Source: Branchiostoma belcheri (lineage: Eukaryota > Chordata > Leptocardii > Amphioxiformes > Branchiostomatidae). Taken from it: DNA of 64,000 bases. Each line of letters opens with the position of its first letter. The first letter of the stretch is position 1. Under the pieces are notes generated by a model. The model was not told where the DNA came from. It was given only the letters and a program-made list of their open reading frames with translations, and made no database searches. The stretch covers positions 1,114,319 through 1,178,318 of the forward strand of contig NW_017804220.1 in the NCBI RefSeq assembly GCF_001625305.1, given 5' to 3'. The translations under genes and the position numbers were made by a program. Shown here piece by piece: positions 11,750 to 45,958 of this stretch.

Positions 11750-12208
11750 TCAGGGTTTAGTGGCGCATTTTGTGCACATGTGTACATAGGATGCAGATTT
11801 CTCTTCCAAGTAATCAGGGCTCGAAATACATTTTTGGCGACGTCTCAGGGAGGAGCCTAATGGTACAGTATTGTGTGCAATTCGCATGAATTCTAGGAAT
11901 TGTACAGGTATTTTGTCCACAGGAATGGAATGTCCACAGGCATTTCCCTGACCCACATCTATGCCCACAGTCCTGGAAACCCTTGGGAAGACCCAGAAGA
12001 CCTGTCTGCCATGGATGGCCCTACTTTCTGTGACCCCGGCCCGGGGCTCGTTCACTATACACTCGGGGGAGGAGTGCACTGTATCTGTCTTGCTCAAAAT
12101 CATGAAATGATGGCAGTGCCATGCAAACAATAACCCTAACATGAACCACCGTCGCCATGGCAATGTATATTTCCATTGCCAGTCTTGTTCTAGTTGGGAC
12201 TGATACAC
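11750..12208 (-). CDS. Unrecognised open frame, 152 codons, low support
   Basis: Minus-strand frame with no family I recognise, overlapping a plus-strand frame (11900-12133) of 77 codons. The plus frame contains DPGPGLVHYTLGGG. GC content is higher than in surrounding DNA. It could be a relic of a mobile element or a lone exon; splice signals and homology are undetermined. Confidence 0.15.
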   Translation of the reverse strand: MYQSQLEQDWQWKYTLPWRRWFMLGLLFAWHCHHFMILSKTDTVHSSPECIVNEPRAGVTESRAIHGRQVFWVFPRVSRTVGIDVGQGNACGHSIPVDKIPVQFLEFMRIAHNTVPLGSSLRRRQKCISSPDYLEEKSASYVHMCTKCATKP

Positions 12209-12209
12209 A

Positions 12210-12985
12210 TATAGCCTATGGCAATAACTCCTCCTGGGAGTTAATAGTGTTTTTCAAATTCAGAATTACATAGACAATGTATCTAGAACGTTATGTAGGG
12301 TTCGTAACCCATGTACATTTGTACACTGCATATTAGGCCTAGACGCGGTCGGTTATCTTATCTTATATCTTATATAATTACTGAGCCAAGGTCCCGCGAG
12401 GGACATCATGCTCAGGGACTAGAAGGTGCAGACCGGAGCGCGGCCGGTGGTGCTGGTGGTGCGTACGGAAAAAAAGACAAGGCAAAAAAACAATCTAGTG
12501 ATTTGGGCTAATTCCACAATATAGTGCAAAAAGTGATAACAACAACAACAAAATGAAAAATGTGAGTGGCCACACTTAGGAAGGTACATTGCTAACTCTG
12601 GATGGGGGGAAGGCCCAAATATTGAGCCAGCCCCCGTTTGAATTCACTGAGTGTAGTCATTGATACTAGATGTTGTGGGAGGTTAGTCCATTCTGGCACC
12701 GTTCTTGGAAAAAAGCTACCTCTGTCTTGGTTGAGAGTACCACAAAACGGTGGGAGTGGCCTCTAGTGGAGCGTGTGTCGGTTGAGGTGTTAAGGCATAC
12801 CGAAACCTGTCCTTGGTGCTGAACACCTTCCACACACAGGAAAACCAATTTGTTAAAGGTTGCCTCAATAATCAAAACAGTTACTGTGATTTAATACAGC
12901 AATGGAATTTTTGGACCTTCATGTGCCTACAAATATACCATCCAAACGATAAGACCAGACCACGAGATATCAAAACGGAAATTCC
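12210..12985. other. Intergenic with an old repeat
   Basis: The block 12655-12790 (GGGAGGTTAGTCCATTCTGG) resembles 63270-63330, a diverged dispersed repeat. It ends with one unit of the 29162 minisatellite. No gene recognised. Confidence 0.4.
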
Positions 12986-13098
12986 ACTGCAGTACCATAA
13001 CAAGCCGCCGGGGCCCAAAATCTAATCACTTCAAGTTCTCATCAAGACCTACATGTTCCCACCTACCAATAATCCATATAACCTCGAGTTATGCCGTT

Positions 13099-13160
<62 letters not shown>

Positions 13161-13162
13161 AA
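13099..13162 (+). repeat. CA microsatellite
   Basis: Nearly pure (CA)n; part of the repeat noted at 5990. Confidence 0.95.
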
Positions 13163-13164
13163 TG

Positions 13165-15470
13165 CAAACCTACAGTGTACTAGTAATTGTATGCATACAA
13201 TCGTACATTTAGATGCAAGCCTACATGCATTAGCTACTAGTATACCAAAGAATCAGTAAATATTTCCACCCAGATTCTGAATGGAAACGGTTGTCTTTAA
13301 TCATTGTTTTAACATAAAAGACTCTAAAAATCTAATCAACATATTAAATGTATCATCTTCTGTCCAACTCCACATTATTAATAATGGTCATAACATGAAA
13401 ATATATGTTGCAGAAGATGTGAAAAAATATGATGTAGGTTTTGGAATACATGCTGGCAAAATGTACAAAGTGAAACTGATTTGGAGACCACAACTTATTT
13501 TCTAATTAAAAACAGATGATTGCAAAAATATACAAAAAATGTGCAAATTTCTACTATAATTGTTTGATTGCTATTAAACTGCTTGATCATTTCATCTATA
13601 CAGCATTCCTAATTATTATTCAGCCAGATGTGTAGAATGAAAAAGGTACATGATGGCATCTGTGTGTAGTATCATCTGATTATTACTAAACAAAGAATAT
13701 GCAAATTTTATGCTAAATCTGGCTGGTTAGAACAGCAACGGTTACCACTAACTGTAGTCATGTTGCGTACAAAAAATGGTCAATTATATCAACAAGCTAA
13801 ATATGGAATTTTCTCCAACACACATGAGTAAACTTGTCTATTGCAGCTGATGTGAAGTATCTACCCCTCATAGTTTTACTTGAATGATGTAACAATATTG
13901 ACACAAGTGAAGGCAAAATAACAACAATTCATGATACATGTACTAGGCACACTTTTGTCTTTGTTGGACAGAATTTTACACAGAACTGCTCAAAGTATCC
14001 TATATCTCTTATCATTCACTTCAGTTTAAAAGTGCTTGAAATCGTTTCAAGTATTCTAATAACAATAAAATATATGTATCATACGGAAAGCTATTTTACA
14101 TTACATCCTGGAGGTCTGTTCAGCTTCCAAAATGGAACAATATGACAGTAAGATAGTATTTATTAATAATAAAAGCTACATGTATGATAATCATATAACG
14201 CCAACTATTCTTACATTCTGTTAAACCTGTGACAGTCTAATTGAGTGTGCAAGACTAAACTGAAAGTTAGGTAAATATAAACATAATAAAATCTAATTCA
14301 GTTCATGGCCCTAGAACATCTTGTCTCTTGAATCAGTTAAATGTTTACTATAAGTTATACAAGGTGTAACTTCAGTTGGCCCTCCAACCATGCTTACATC
14401 TTCCTCAAGTTAATGTATGTTTATAATCATGCTATTTTACATATCATTGCAACCTCATTTGCATCTTTGGGACGGACACAAATGCATGACATTGTGTGTA
14501 TTGGTCACTACATAATCCATCCTTAGAATACATAATGCACTTTACATGGTAAAGGACTCCTCTAAAAACCTTAGTTAGAGAAACCTCCTCTTGACCTATC
14601 ATGCAATGATAAAAACTTTATTTGACAGCTCTATAATAATTTCAACAATTTATGTGTACAAACTGCATTTTATAAACATCTACTTTTCTACCGAATAAAA
14701 GTGACACTACAATAACAACAATTGTAGTTTGTACCATACACAGTATAATGCAACATGATTCGACTTTTCCAGAATTTATTGTACATTGTGTATAATATAT
14801 AGTTACATTAAAAATCTCTATGCGCATCAAATCATATGCTATCAGTTACATTTTATAATTCTATTGGGCATGGAACTTAAATCATTAATTGCAGCTATAA
14901 GCACATTTTCTTAGTGTAAACTAGAGGCAACAGCTACCTATAGTAAACATCATAGTATTACGGTTTTTACAAATGAAAATACATGTACACTGTATACAGT
15001 TTTTATGACAATCTCCAGGCACTGTTGTGTTAGACTAAAAAAATCATGATTGTGGGATGGTGACAAGTTTCACTACTTCTAGTGCTACTCGTCTTCATCT
15101 GTAAAATGTTATATAATAATTAATTTACAGAATTACATGTACTCTTGAATATGTCTAAGTATGCATCCTAAGGGCTAGGAAAACAAATTTTGTGTTTCTG
15201 CATTTTTTTGCTGACTGCTGGCTTTATATCCATCTGACATATTGAATCCAAATTTCAAACTTCCGCGACAATTTAAAAAGAAATTAAAATAAAAAATCTC
15301 CGCCTACAAATACTAATTATGTCAGAGCTGAAACTGGAAACACAGCATTTTTTTCTCCTAGGCCTTACACAATAGTTCAACATGACCATTCTTCTGTGGG
15401 CTGTCTCTGAATCTGGTGACAACAATTATATATCTGCTATTCGCATTTCAATCAGGTGAGAGTGACTGTG
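13165..15470 (-). other. AT-rich interval, possible PIK3C2 3' UTR/downstream region
   Basis: Low GC, no repeats recognised, no long frames. Minus-strand AATAAA occurs near 14619-14624 and 14160-14165. If either downstream terminal exon of PIK3C2 is used, part of this would be 3' UTR. Confidence 0.35.
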
Positions 15471-15639
15471 CAGTTAACAACCTCTCAGGATGGAGGGTGA
15501 GGGCCCACTTGCCATGAAGTCACTGTCTTCATCTGTGTGGCTGGTGGAGAAAATAAAATCAAACATTATAATTATACTACTATGTTAATTATGGAACATT
15601 CAAAATTTTGCTCTAAGGTACAGTGTAGGTGTCTCTTTA

Positions 15640-15800
15640 TTTCTATCACATACATTTTGTATCTATACTTTTTAAAGTCACATACATTTTGTATCTATAC
15701 TTTTAAAGTCACATACATTTTGTATCTATACTTTTTAAAGTCACATACATTTTGTATCTATACTTTTAAAGTCACATACATTTTGTATGTATACTTTTTT
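15640..15800. repeat. 32-bp tandem repeat, about five copies
   Basis: CACATACATTTTGTATCTAT then ACTTTTTAAAGT, units of 31-33 bp, differing mainly in T-run length. Downstream of the PIK3C2 stop. Confidence 0.9.
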
Positions 15801-15836
15801 AAGTCAAGGAGAGGTTGTGGAGCATACAATGTATAA

Positions 15837-15905
15837 GGCCACACTCAATTGATTATATGGATGACATCTGCATGCGCATCAATTTTTGTCTGTTTCCCCC
15901 AAAAT
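15837..15905 (+). mobile_element. Harbinger-like MITE, single left end
   Basis: GGCCACACTCAATTGATTAT then ATGGATGACATC is present with a TAA upstream, but no matching right end follows. A truncated copy close to the PIK3C2 stop region. Confidence 0.65.
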
Positions 15906-16005
15906 ACCTGGTATGTTGAATAACAGCTTCTATCATTTATCAATTCAGCTTTTGGGATTAGCATGGGATACCTAGGCCTATTTTTATTTATTTATTTTTT
16001 CCCTG

Positions 16006-39402
<23,397 letters not shown>

Positions 39403-39527
39403 CTCCCTCTCACTATACTACTCACACACACTGCACAGAACCTAGCTATAGCTATATAGCCTTTAGATCTTGTGACCTCTCAGCTATTTGTGTAGTTCTG
39501 CTCTTCATGTGAACCAACATGTGCAAC
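39403..39527 (-). other. PIK3C2A: PIK3C2 5' UTR part of the first coding exon, with uORF
   Basis: A 3' splice site (CTTGTTGCAG before 39527) precedes the coding exon by 125 bases. The leader contains an upstream ATG at 39520 that opens a 22-codon reading frame closing with TAG at 39452-39454, so it ends 49 bases before the main ATG. uORFs of this sort commonly lower translation of the main frame; that role here is inference. Confidence 0.6.
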
Positions 39528-40100
39528 CTGCAACAAGACAAAACAATCATGCTTTTATTTATCCAGTAGGTATCCAATACAATTTCAGAGCAGCAAAATT
39601 GGAAATATTTGAAATAAGGCAATCTTTATGATAGTGACACAAACTGCTTCACATTAGCACATTTCAATCAGTATTTCATAATTTGGGTAACTTAAAACTG
39701 CAGAAACAAGCCCCAAGATGAGTCCTTTATTTTATGGGTGGTAGCCTAAAAATCAGCCAAGGCCCCTTCCATAACCATTTTCCATCAGAATTTTGGATAT
39801 TTTGCTCCATGGGGGTCAACATACATTGGGATAGTGTGGTTTTAATTCAGCATGTATACTAGATAAGTGACTAGAATATTGACTTTGAAAAATTGGGCTT
39901 CCAAGCCCTAAAAACTGCACTGGATGCATTTAATTTATCAACAATAGTCAACAGACTGCCATTCCCTTCACAAAGGTATGAACAAAGAATGGTAAGGAGG
40001 ACATTGTAAAAACGTTAGAAATTTAATTGATCTTTTATTGAATTTCAAAGTCATTGATCTTTTTATGTCTTTTAAGGGATTTTTAAGGCCATTCATTCAG

Positions 40101-40222
40101 TAGCCTGGGTACCATCCTACTTGTATGCCGGGGCTCCCACACTCGCTTCCCTAACAAGTTACTTGTTAATAGGGAAGCGAGTGTGGGAGCCCTGGCATAC
40201 AAGTAGGATGGTACCCAGGCAA
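40101..40222. mobile_element. 122-bp palindromic element, TAGCC end, 9-bp target duplication
   Basis: Arms of about 52 nt are almost perfect complements (start TAGCCTGGGTACCATCCTAC) with an 18-nt spacer. Flanks TTCATTCAG at 40092-40100 and 40223-40231 are identical. It lies in the PIK3C2 5' leader intron. Confidence 0.85.
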
Positions 40223-42229
40223 TTCATTCAGTTGTCCCTTTTCTGCTTTTGTGTTTTTTTTCCACAAAACACACGAACATGATACATTCAACATGTGGCA
40301 ACCACCCACATATTCCTTTCTTGACCTTTGTGGTTTGACAAGAGTAACAGATGTTGTTTGAACCAAGGAGCTTGTTTGGAAAAAAAAAACATACCGACTG
40401 ACCAGTGAACAAATAGAAAGTACAGTGTATTGAAAGTTTGATCAACGGAGAGTCCCTAACTAACATCTTTAATCACGTGGACTCAGGTACAATTATAAGA
40501 GATAATGATCAGAGAAAAATCATCTCTACTAGTACTACATGTAAAAAACGAGCTGACAGTAATATGTTTCTGAGGTGAATTTCATAATAAGCTACAAAGT
40601 ACACTTTTGCTCTCAGCCCCGAATAAACATAACGGTATGTTTTTTTTCACCAAACATCCACCGGATATGTTCTTATTTTATGGACGGTACTTGACGGTAT
40701 GCTTTTAATAATGTTTCAAAATCAGGGCATAGTTATATTAACAGCATTGAAAATGCATGCTCTCACAGCCCATGTTTTTCTGTGTGCAAGTTGTTTGGAA
40801 AGCCTGGTTACCCCTGCGGGTTTCTTTGGATATCATAGAAGAAAACACCACTTTTGCATAATTACATGTCACACATGCATGGGCAGAACTTTACTGATGC
40901 CAAACCTAAGGCAGATTTACTGATAATAATATCTGTACTTTTGCAAGGAATAGATTACTTCTTTTTCAAATGTAAATTATACAGGGGATTCCACTTATTT
41001 GTATTTCTTATAATTGTATATTTTGGGTAATTGTATAGAATTCTAAAACACCAAACCATTTACCATTCACACCATTGTAAAAACAATGCATAATTGTATA
41101 GCGCATTATCGTATATTCCGGCGTATCGTATAGAATTTGGTCCAACTAGATCGTATAATGACCCAGAGCTACACATTAAATGTTAGCAAAGACGGCATGA
41201 ATGGACAGTTAAGTGCCTCACTGTATAAAGACACTGGACCACCAAAAAAATAAAAAATGAGTGTTTAGGGCCACAAAGAATGATGTTTTCTTATAAACAT
41301 TAGCGCGTCTGCCGGCGCGCGAGCGGCCCCGGTGGTAGTGTAATATTTTACGTACATGTACACTGTATCATGTCAGAGATATGTGCTAATATAATGGGCG
41401 TTACTTAAAGTACTAGAAAAAAATTGAGGAAGCCCAGAATTAAACATGACCTACACGATTAAGTGAAAATGAAGGTTGAAAGGGTTCAAATATGCTGAAT
41501 GATGACCGACAAAAATTACATCTGGTGAAGTCCTAACCACTCTCTTCCTGGGCCGCGGCCTTTTGTGTTTGTCTCGTCAACTATTTTGTACACATGTACA
41601 AATGTAGAACCCTAATGTATACACTCTTATAGTCTTAAACATGTACATGTGTGACAGGCTGAATAAAATAAAGTTCTAAACAGGAACTATGCGGCTCCAG
41701 ATGTCTTTCTGAGGGACGACTGCGTGTACGAGATGTCGGTTAGCTTGAGGAATGAATCCCCTCTACTTTATACATGTACATGTACATTGTTGTATCAGCT
41801 GACTTCCTTTCAAACACTACTCAATTCTTTCCTGGAACATTTCCACCCATTTCCTGGAAGAGCCCATTATGCATATATATAAATCTGTATGCCTGAGGCA
41901 CACAACATACATGTGATCATGTTACTTAACCTAACCTGCCATACCACAGTAGGCAGATGCTTGAGTACATCACTTAACCTTATCAAACAATATAAACAAC
42001 GGAATCGCATCACAGGTAAACCTATTGTTGGATCTAAACTTTAGTGATCACATGAAGTACTGGACTTGTACATAAAATTTAAACGCGAGATATCTTTCAA
42101 GGAACGTGGAACAAGAGGATCAAATGTCAGCTGACACTTCCGGAATGTATTTTTGGTTGTTCTGTACTTGAAGTTTTGAGTCACGACAGTAATTCAGGCC
42201 CCTTCGCGGAAGTCACGCCACTTGGTGAC

Positions 42230-42450
42230 TAGCCTGGTATCCAGTCAATCGTGGTTGGGGCAGGCTGTCTTCGGGGCTCTGATAGTTTTCCCCCGTCCGG
42301 CTCAACAGACCGCCCGGTAGGAGTTACGCCTAGGAGTTTTGCATGCCCAAACTCCCGTTGTGCAAAACCTACCGGGGAACCTAGCTGAGTCGGGCGGGGA
42401 GGAGCTTCTGCAGCCCCGAAGAGAACCTTCCCCAACCACGATCCAGGCTA
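42230..42450. mobile_element. 221-bp imperfect palindromic element, TAGCC ends, 9-bp target duplication
   Basis: Ends TAGCCTGG and its complement; both arms continue ATCGTGGTTGGGG (the left with a 10-nt insertion). Flanks are CTTGGTGAC on both sides (42221-42229, 42451-42459). It lies near the putative bidirectional promoter. Confidence 0.85.
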
Positions 42451-42881
42451 CTTGGTGACTTGTAGTGACATCACGGGGCCTTGTCAAAACTTTCACACCC
42501 GCCGACATACATGACCTGGATACAGAAGCTTCACGTCCACAGTCCACAAACTATTGAAATACGAAGGGGAACGGCTGCAGTTCTCTCCACTGAAGTAACT
42601 GATAGATTTCTGAATTTTGATATTGGGTCAACGTTTAAAAAATTGCATATTTTGTCCCTTGAGAAATTTGGGAGAAAATAAATTTTTTCAGGGAGCTCGA
42701 CAGGAAGTTTTTACCGGCTCATATTCGGATGCAAAGTGAGCGATGATTTCGAAGTGGGAGAAAAAAATCAGAAGAACTACGTCTTCTATATATGATATTT
42801 GTTCAAAGATCAGCAAAGTCGATGCATTTTGGCAAATTGACAGGTAATTATCGGCAATTTTCGAAGAAATCAATCGCTTAC

Positions 42882-42915
42882 CTGCATAGGGAGCCGCCAT
42901 CTTGCCTATTAGCAT
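42882..42915 (-). other. PIK3C2A: Putative non-coding first exon of PIK3C2
   Basis: On the minus strand AAGATGGCGGC (a YY1-type element often found at transcription starts) is followed by a strong donor, ATGCAG before GTAAGC, so an exon would end at 42882. It would splice to the acceptor at 39527 over a 3.35-kb intron. The ATG inside the element would read a short frame that meets a stop soon after the junction, so the exon is probably untranslated. The 5' boundary is not determined. Confidence 0.55.
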
Positions 42916-43000
42916 ATGACTATCTCAAACATGCGTTGATTGGCCAGTATACTTCCCTACAGCCAATCAGCGATAGGGTAACAGACGGCTGTGAGATTGG
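42890..43000. promoter_or_regulatory. Candidate bidirectional promoter between PIK3C2 and NUCB
   Basis: The interval between the two putative first exons holds two CCAAT boxes in opposite orientation (ATTGG near 42939-42943, CCAAT near 42962-42966), spaced about 20 bp, and the YY1-like AAGATGGCGGC at about 42893-42903 (minus). No TATA box is seen at a fitting distance. CCAAT pairs plus YY1 and divergent first exons are typical of bidirectional housekeeping promoters. Confidence 0.5.
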
Positions 43001-43096
43001 TGCAGATGTTGACCTTTGCCCCGAATGCCGACGTGTTCATTTCACATACAGGAAGAAAAGAAGACAACATCCCTTCATTTTCCTTCTAAATACAAG
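43000..43096 (+). other. NUCB2: Putative non-coding first exon of nucleobindin
   Basis: A strong donor (ACAAG before GTGAGT) ends an exon at 43096. The next plus-strand acceptor that fits is at 44555-44556, directly before the start codon of nucleobindin. The 5' end is not determined; I place it after the CCAAT pair. Intron 43097-44556 shows no other gene. Confidence 0.5.
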
Positions 43097-44557
43097 GTGA
43101 GTTCTGCCGTTTTTAACTGCTTTTTAACAAAAATTCTTAATTAAAACGATAAACACAGCCATCATCTATACATCTGATTAAGAATTCAATCGTTATCTGC
43201 TTCAAATTTATTTTAAGAGGGTTCGAAACATCACGGATTCAGTAACATGTTTGTCAAAAAACGTCGCGTTCTGAGAAGCCATATGGACGCCAAGTCAAAA
43301 TGTGTATTCATGGATGTACTTTAATTTGGGTTCAATAGGTTTTTGATAATCATTGCTTTAAGTATGAATTCTGATAATTTGAACAAACCATTTTAAAATC
43401 AGTTCAAGTAGATGATTATCATAACTAAATACTAATGCATTAATAATTTGCTAATGTTCAGCGATTTTTCTTTGCGTGGGTGTGGGGTTATCTGACGAAT
43501 AGGAAATGTACACGTTGACGATTTTTGTAATCAAGACGTTTGGACATTGCGTTTGAACATTATTGTTGTAAAATAGAACATAATTGTTGTAAAATAGGTA
43601 AATCTTGGTATTCCAACCAAAATTAAAAAGAAACAACCATAATACCCTTTTCTCAAATAATGATTTTAAATCTAAGCCAATATCTTGAGTTGTTGGTTGC
43701 TGAGATATGGTTCCACAAATGTTTGTATGTAAAATCCTTGACAGACACTAGATACAATTTGTCAGCTATCTGAGATTTGCATGCATCATCCACATAAGAA
43801 AAGGTCAATGTGTAAAATTATACAGACATTAGACAGATCTGATCTTTGATAATTAACCTATCAGTTTGATTTCTATATCATTAGAAAACGGATTCAATGA
43901 TGTATTTTCTTCCTATCAAGGATCTGTGCAAGGAGGTTGAATACAAGGTTTAAAATCAACCTCCTTGATCTGTGTTTGACATGTATCAACCATGTTTACA
44001 AGAAAAATGTCAAAATGTAAACTTATACAGACATGATGTCTGAGACATCACACAGTTTTTATATCAAGGAAGAAGATTCAAGGATGTCAGTTGTTCCTAT
44101 CAAGGAGGTCCTTGACAGACAGTCGACAATTTGTCACCTGTCAGTGATCTGTCAACCTCACTGATAAGAAACGTGTCAGGAATTTAAATACAGACGTCAC
44201 ACACTGACAGAACTAATCTTTGATACTCTATCAATATCAGTTTGATTGAAGGCAGCATTTTCAGCCACAGATAGATATTTCACCCACAGAAAAAAATTCA
44301 TTGCACCTCCCAGTATTTCGAGCCCTGAACAGGATTCCTTCATTCAAACAAAGGCAAAAATCAAATTTAAAAATCATTCAGACTAAAAATGCAGATCTCC
44401 ATTCTGGAAAAAAAATCAGGTAACAGTGGATACAGTTTTGATACAGGGCCAGACCTGGACCTATACAAGTTTACCTAAAAGAAAAAAGTGCTTTCCTTGA
44501 AAAGTTGTACCTGTATTGAACTGTCCTTTTAATTTAATTTGTGTGTGATTTTTCAGG

Positions 44558-45958
44558 ATGTTGACCCTGAGACGATGTCTGCTGCTGGCAGCCCTGGTGC
44601 TGCTGGTATCCCATGATGCCATGCTTGCACCGGTCGACCCCAAGAAGCAGCAAGTGGAAGAGAATGAGACAGAGAAGAAGGTAGAACGAAAATAGTTCCT
44701 AACTTCTTACATCACGATTTCACAGAAACAACTGAGTGCAAGTTTGTTTGCCGGTACAGATATCTATTATGTAACATATCTTCAACCTTTAGTCTGCCAA
44801 GTTTAACTTTAATCTGATAAGTAGACATTCATTCAGTTTAACAAAGGGGCATACCAGTTTTCTAGTCAGTGTCCATCTTTCTGTCATTTGACGGAATTTT
44901 GCTGCAGCACATTTCATTCCTTCATTTCCATTCATTCGTCCATCCATCCATCCATCCATCCATCCATCCATCCATCCATCCATCCATCCATCCATCCATC
45001 CATCCATCCATCCATCCATTCCATCCATCTTGTGTTCTCGATGCTGTACTTACAATGTGTACTTCCTAAACAGGAAGAGTCCCAGGACACAGGGCTACAT
45101 TATGACAGCTACCTTCAGGAGGTGGTCAGAGTCCTGGAAACTGATCCTGAGTTCAAGAAAAAGCTTCAAGAGGCTGACATTGAGGACATCAAGGTATATT
45201 ACAAAGTCTTACATATCCTTTTAAGTATGCCATGCTATGCATATGTACATGTACATTCTTTTAAGTTATTTTGGGAGATGTGGTAGGATTTTGTGGAGAG
45301 TGGGAGCACCATTGCTTCGTTGCATGGGGAGAGCCCTGAAGAGCAAAATCAGAGCTCGAAATACTGGGTGTAGTGTGCAGCTTAGTGCACCCAAATTTGG
45401 AGCTGTGCACTTACTAGTAATTTTTGTCTGTGGGTGCACCAGTGCACCCCAATATTTTCATAGGTTTATGTATCTAAAGATGTTAAATGGTATAGCAGAC
45501 AACATAGTCTTAACATCTAAGTGTCTGAAAAATAATAAAATCATTGCTATTATTTTTCTTAATGAATAACATAAGCTTTTGCTGACAATATTTTTTAAAT
45601 TTTGCACCTAAGATATTTTTTTAGGTTTATTAGGTTGGGTGCACCAGTGCACCTAGTCCCAAGAATGAATTTCGAGCCCTGAAAATATATTTCATCTTCT
45701 GTCCCTTTCACAGTTACAAACCTTACAGAGCCTATCTTTTACAGGAGTCTGGTTACGTTTGCCAGTTTCTATGGGAAATATGAAGCTTTGTATTTAAATG
45801 TTTCTGTATCCTTATTCTCCAGTCTGGTAAACTGTCGGCTGAACTGAACCTGGTGGCGCACAACGTCCGGTCCCAGCTGGACGAACTGAAGAGAACGGAG
45901 GTCACCAGACTGCGCAAACTGCAGCGTGTACGCATGGACATGCAGAATGGCAGGAACG
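44558..45958 (+). CDS. NUCB2: NUCB exons 1-3: signal peptide and nesfatin-1-like segment
   Basis: Exon 1 encodes a signal peptide of about 22-24 residues followed by [18 protein letters not shown]. Exon 2 reads [20 protein letters not shown] then [14 protein letters not shown]. Exon 3 reads [20 protein letters not shown], then ELKR. This lines up with vertebrate nesfatin-1, the 82-residue N-terminal peptide of NUCB2. The dibasic KR that ends vertebrate nesfatin-1 is kept here at residues 104-105. Whether the peptide is released is unknown. Confidence 0.85.
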
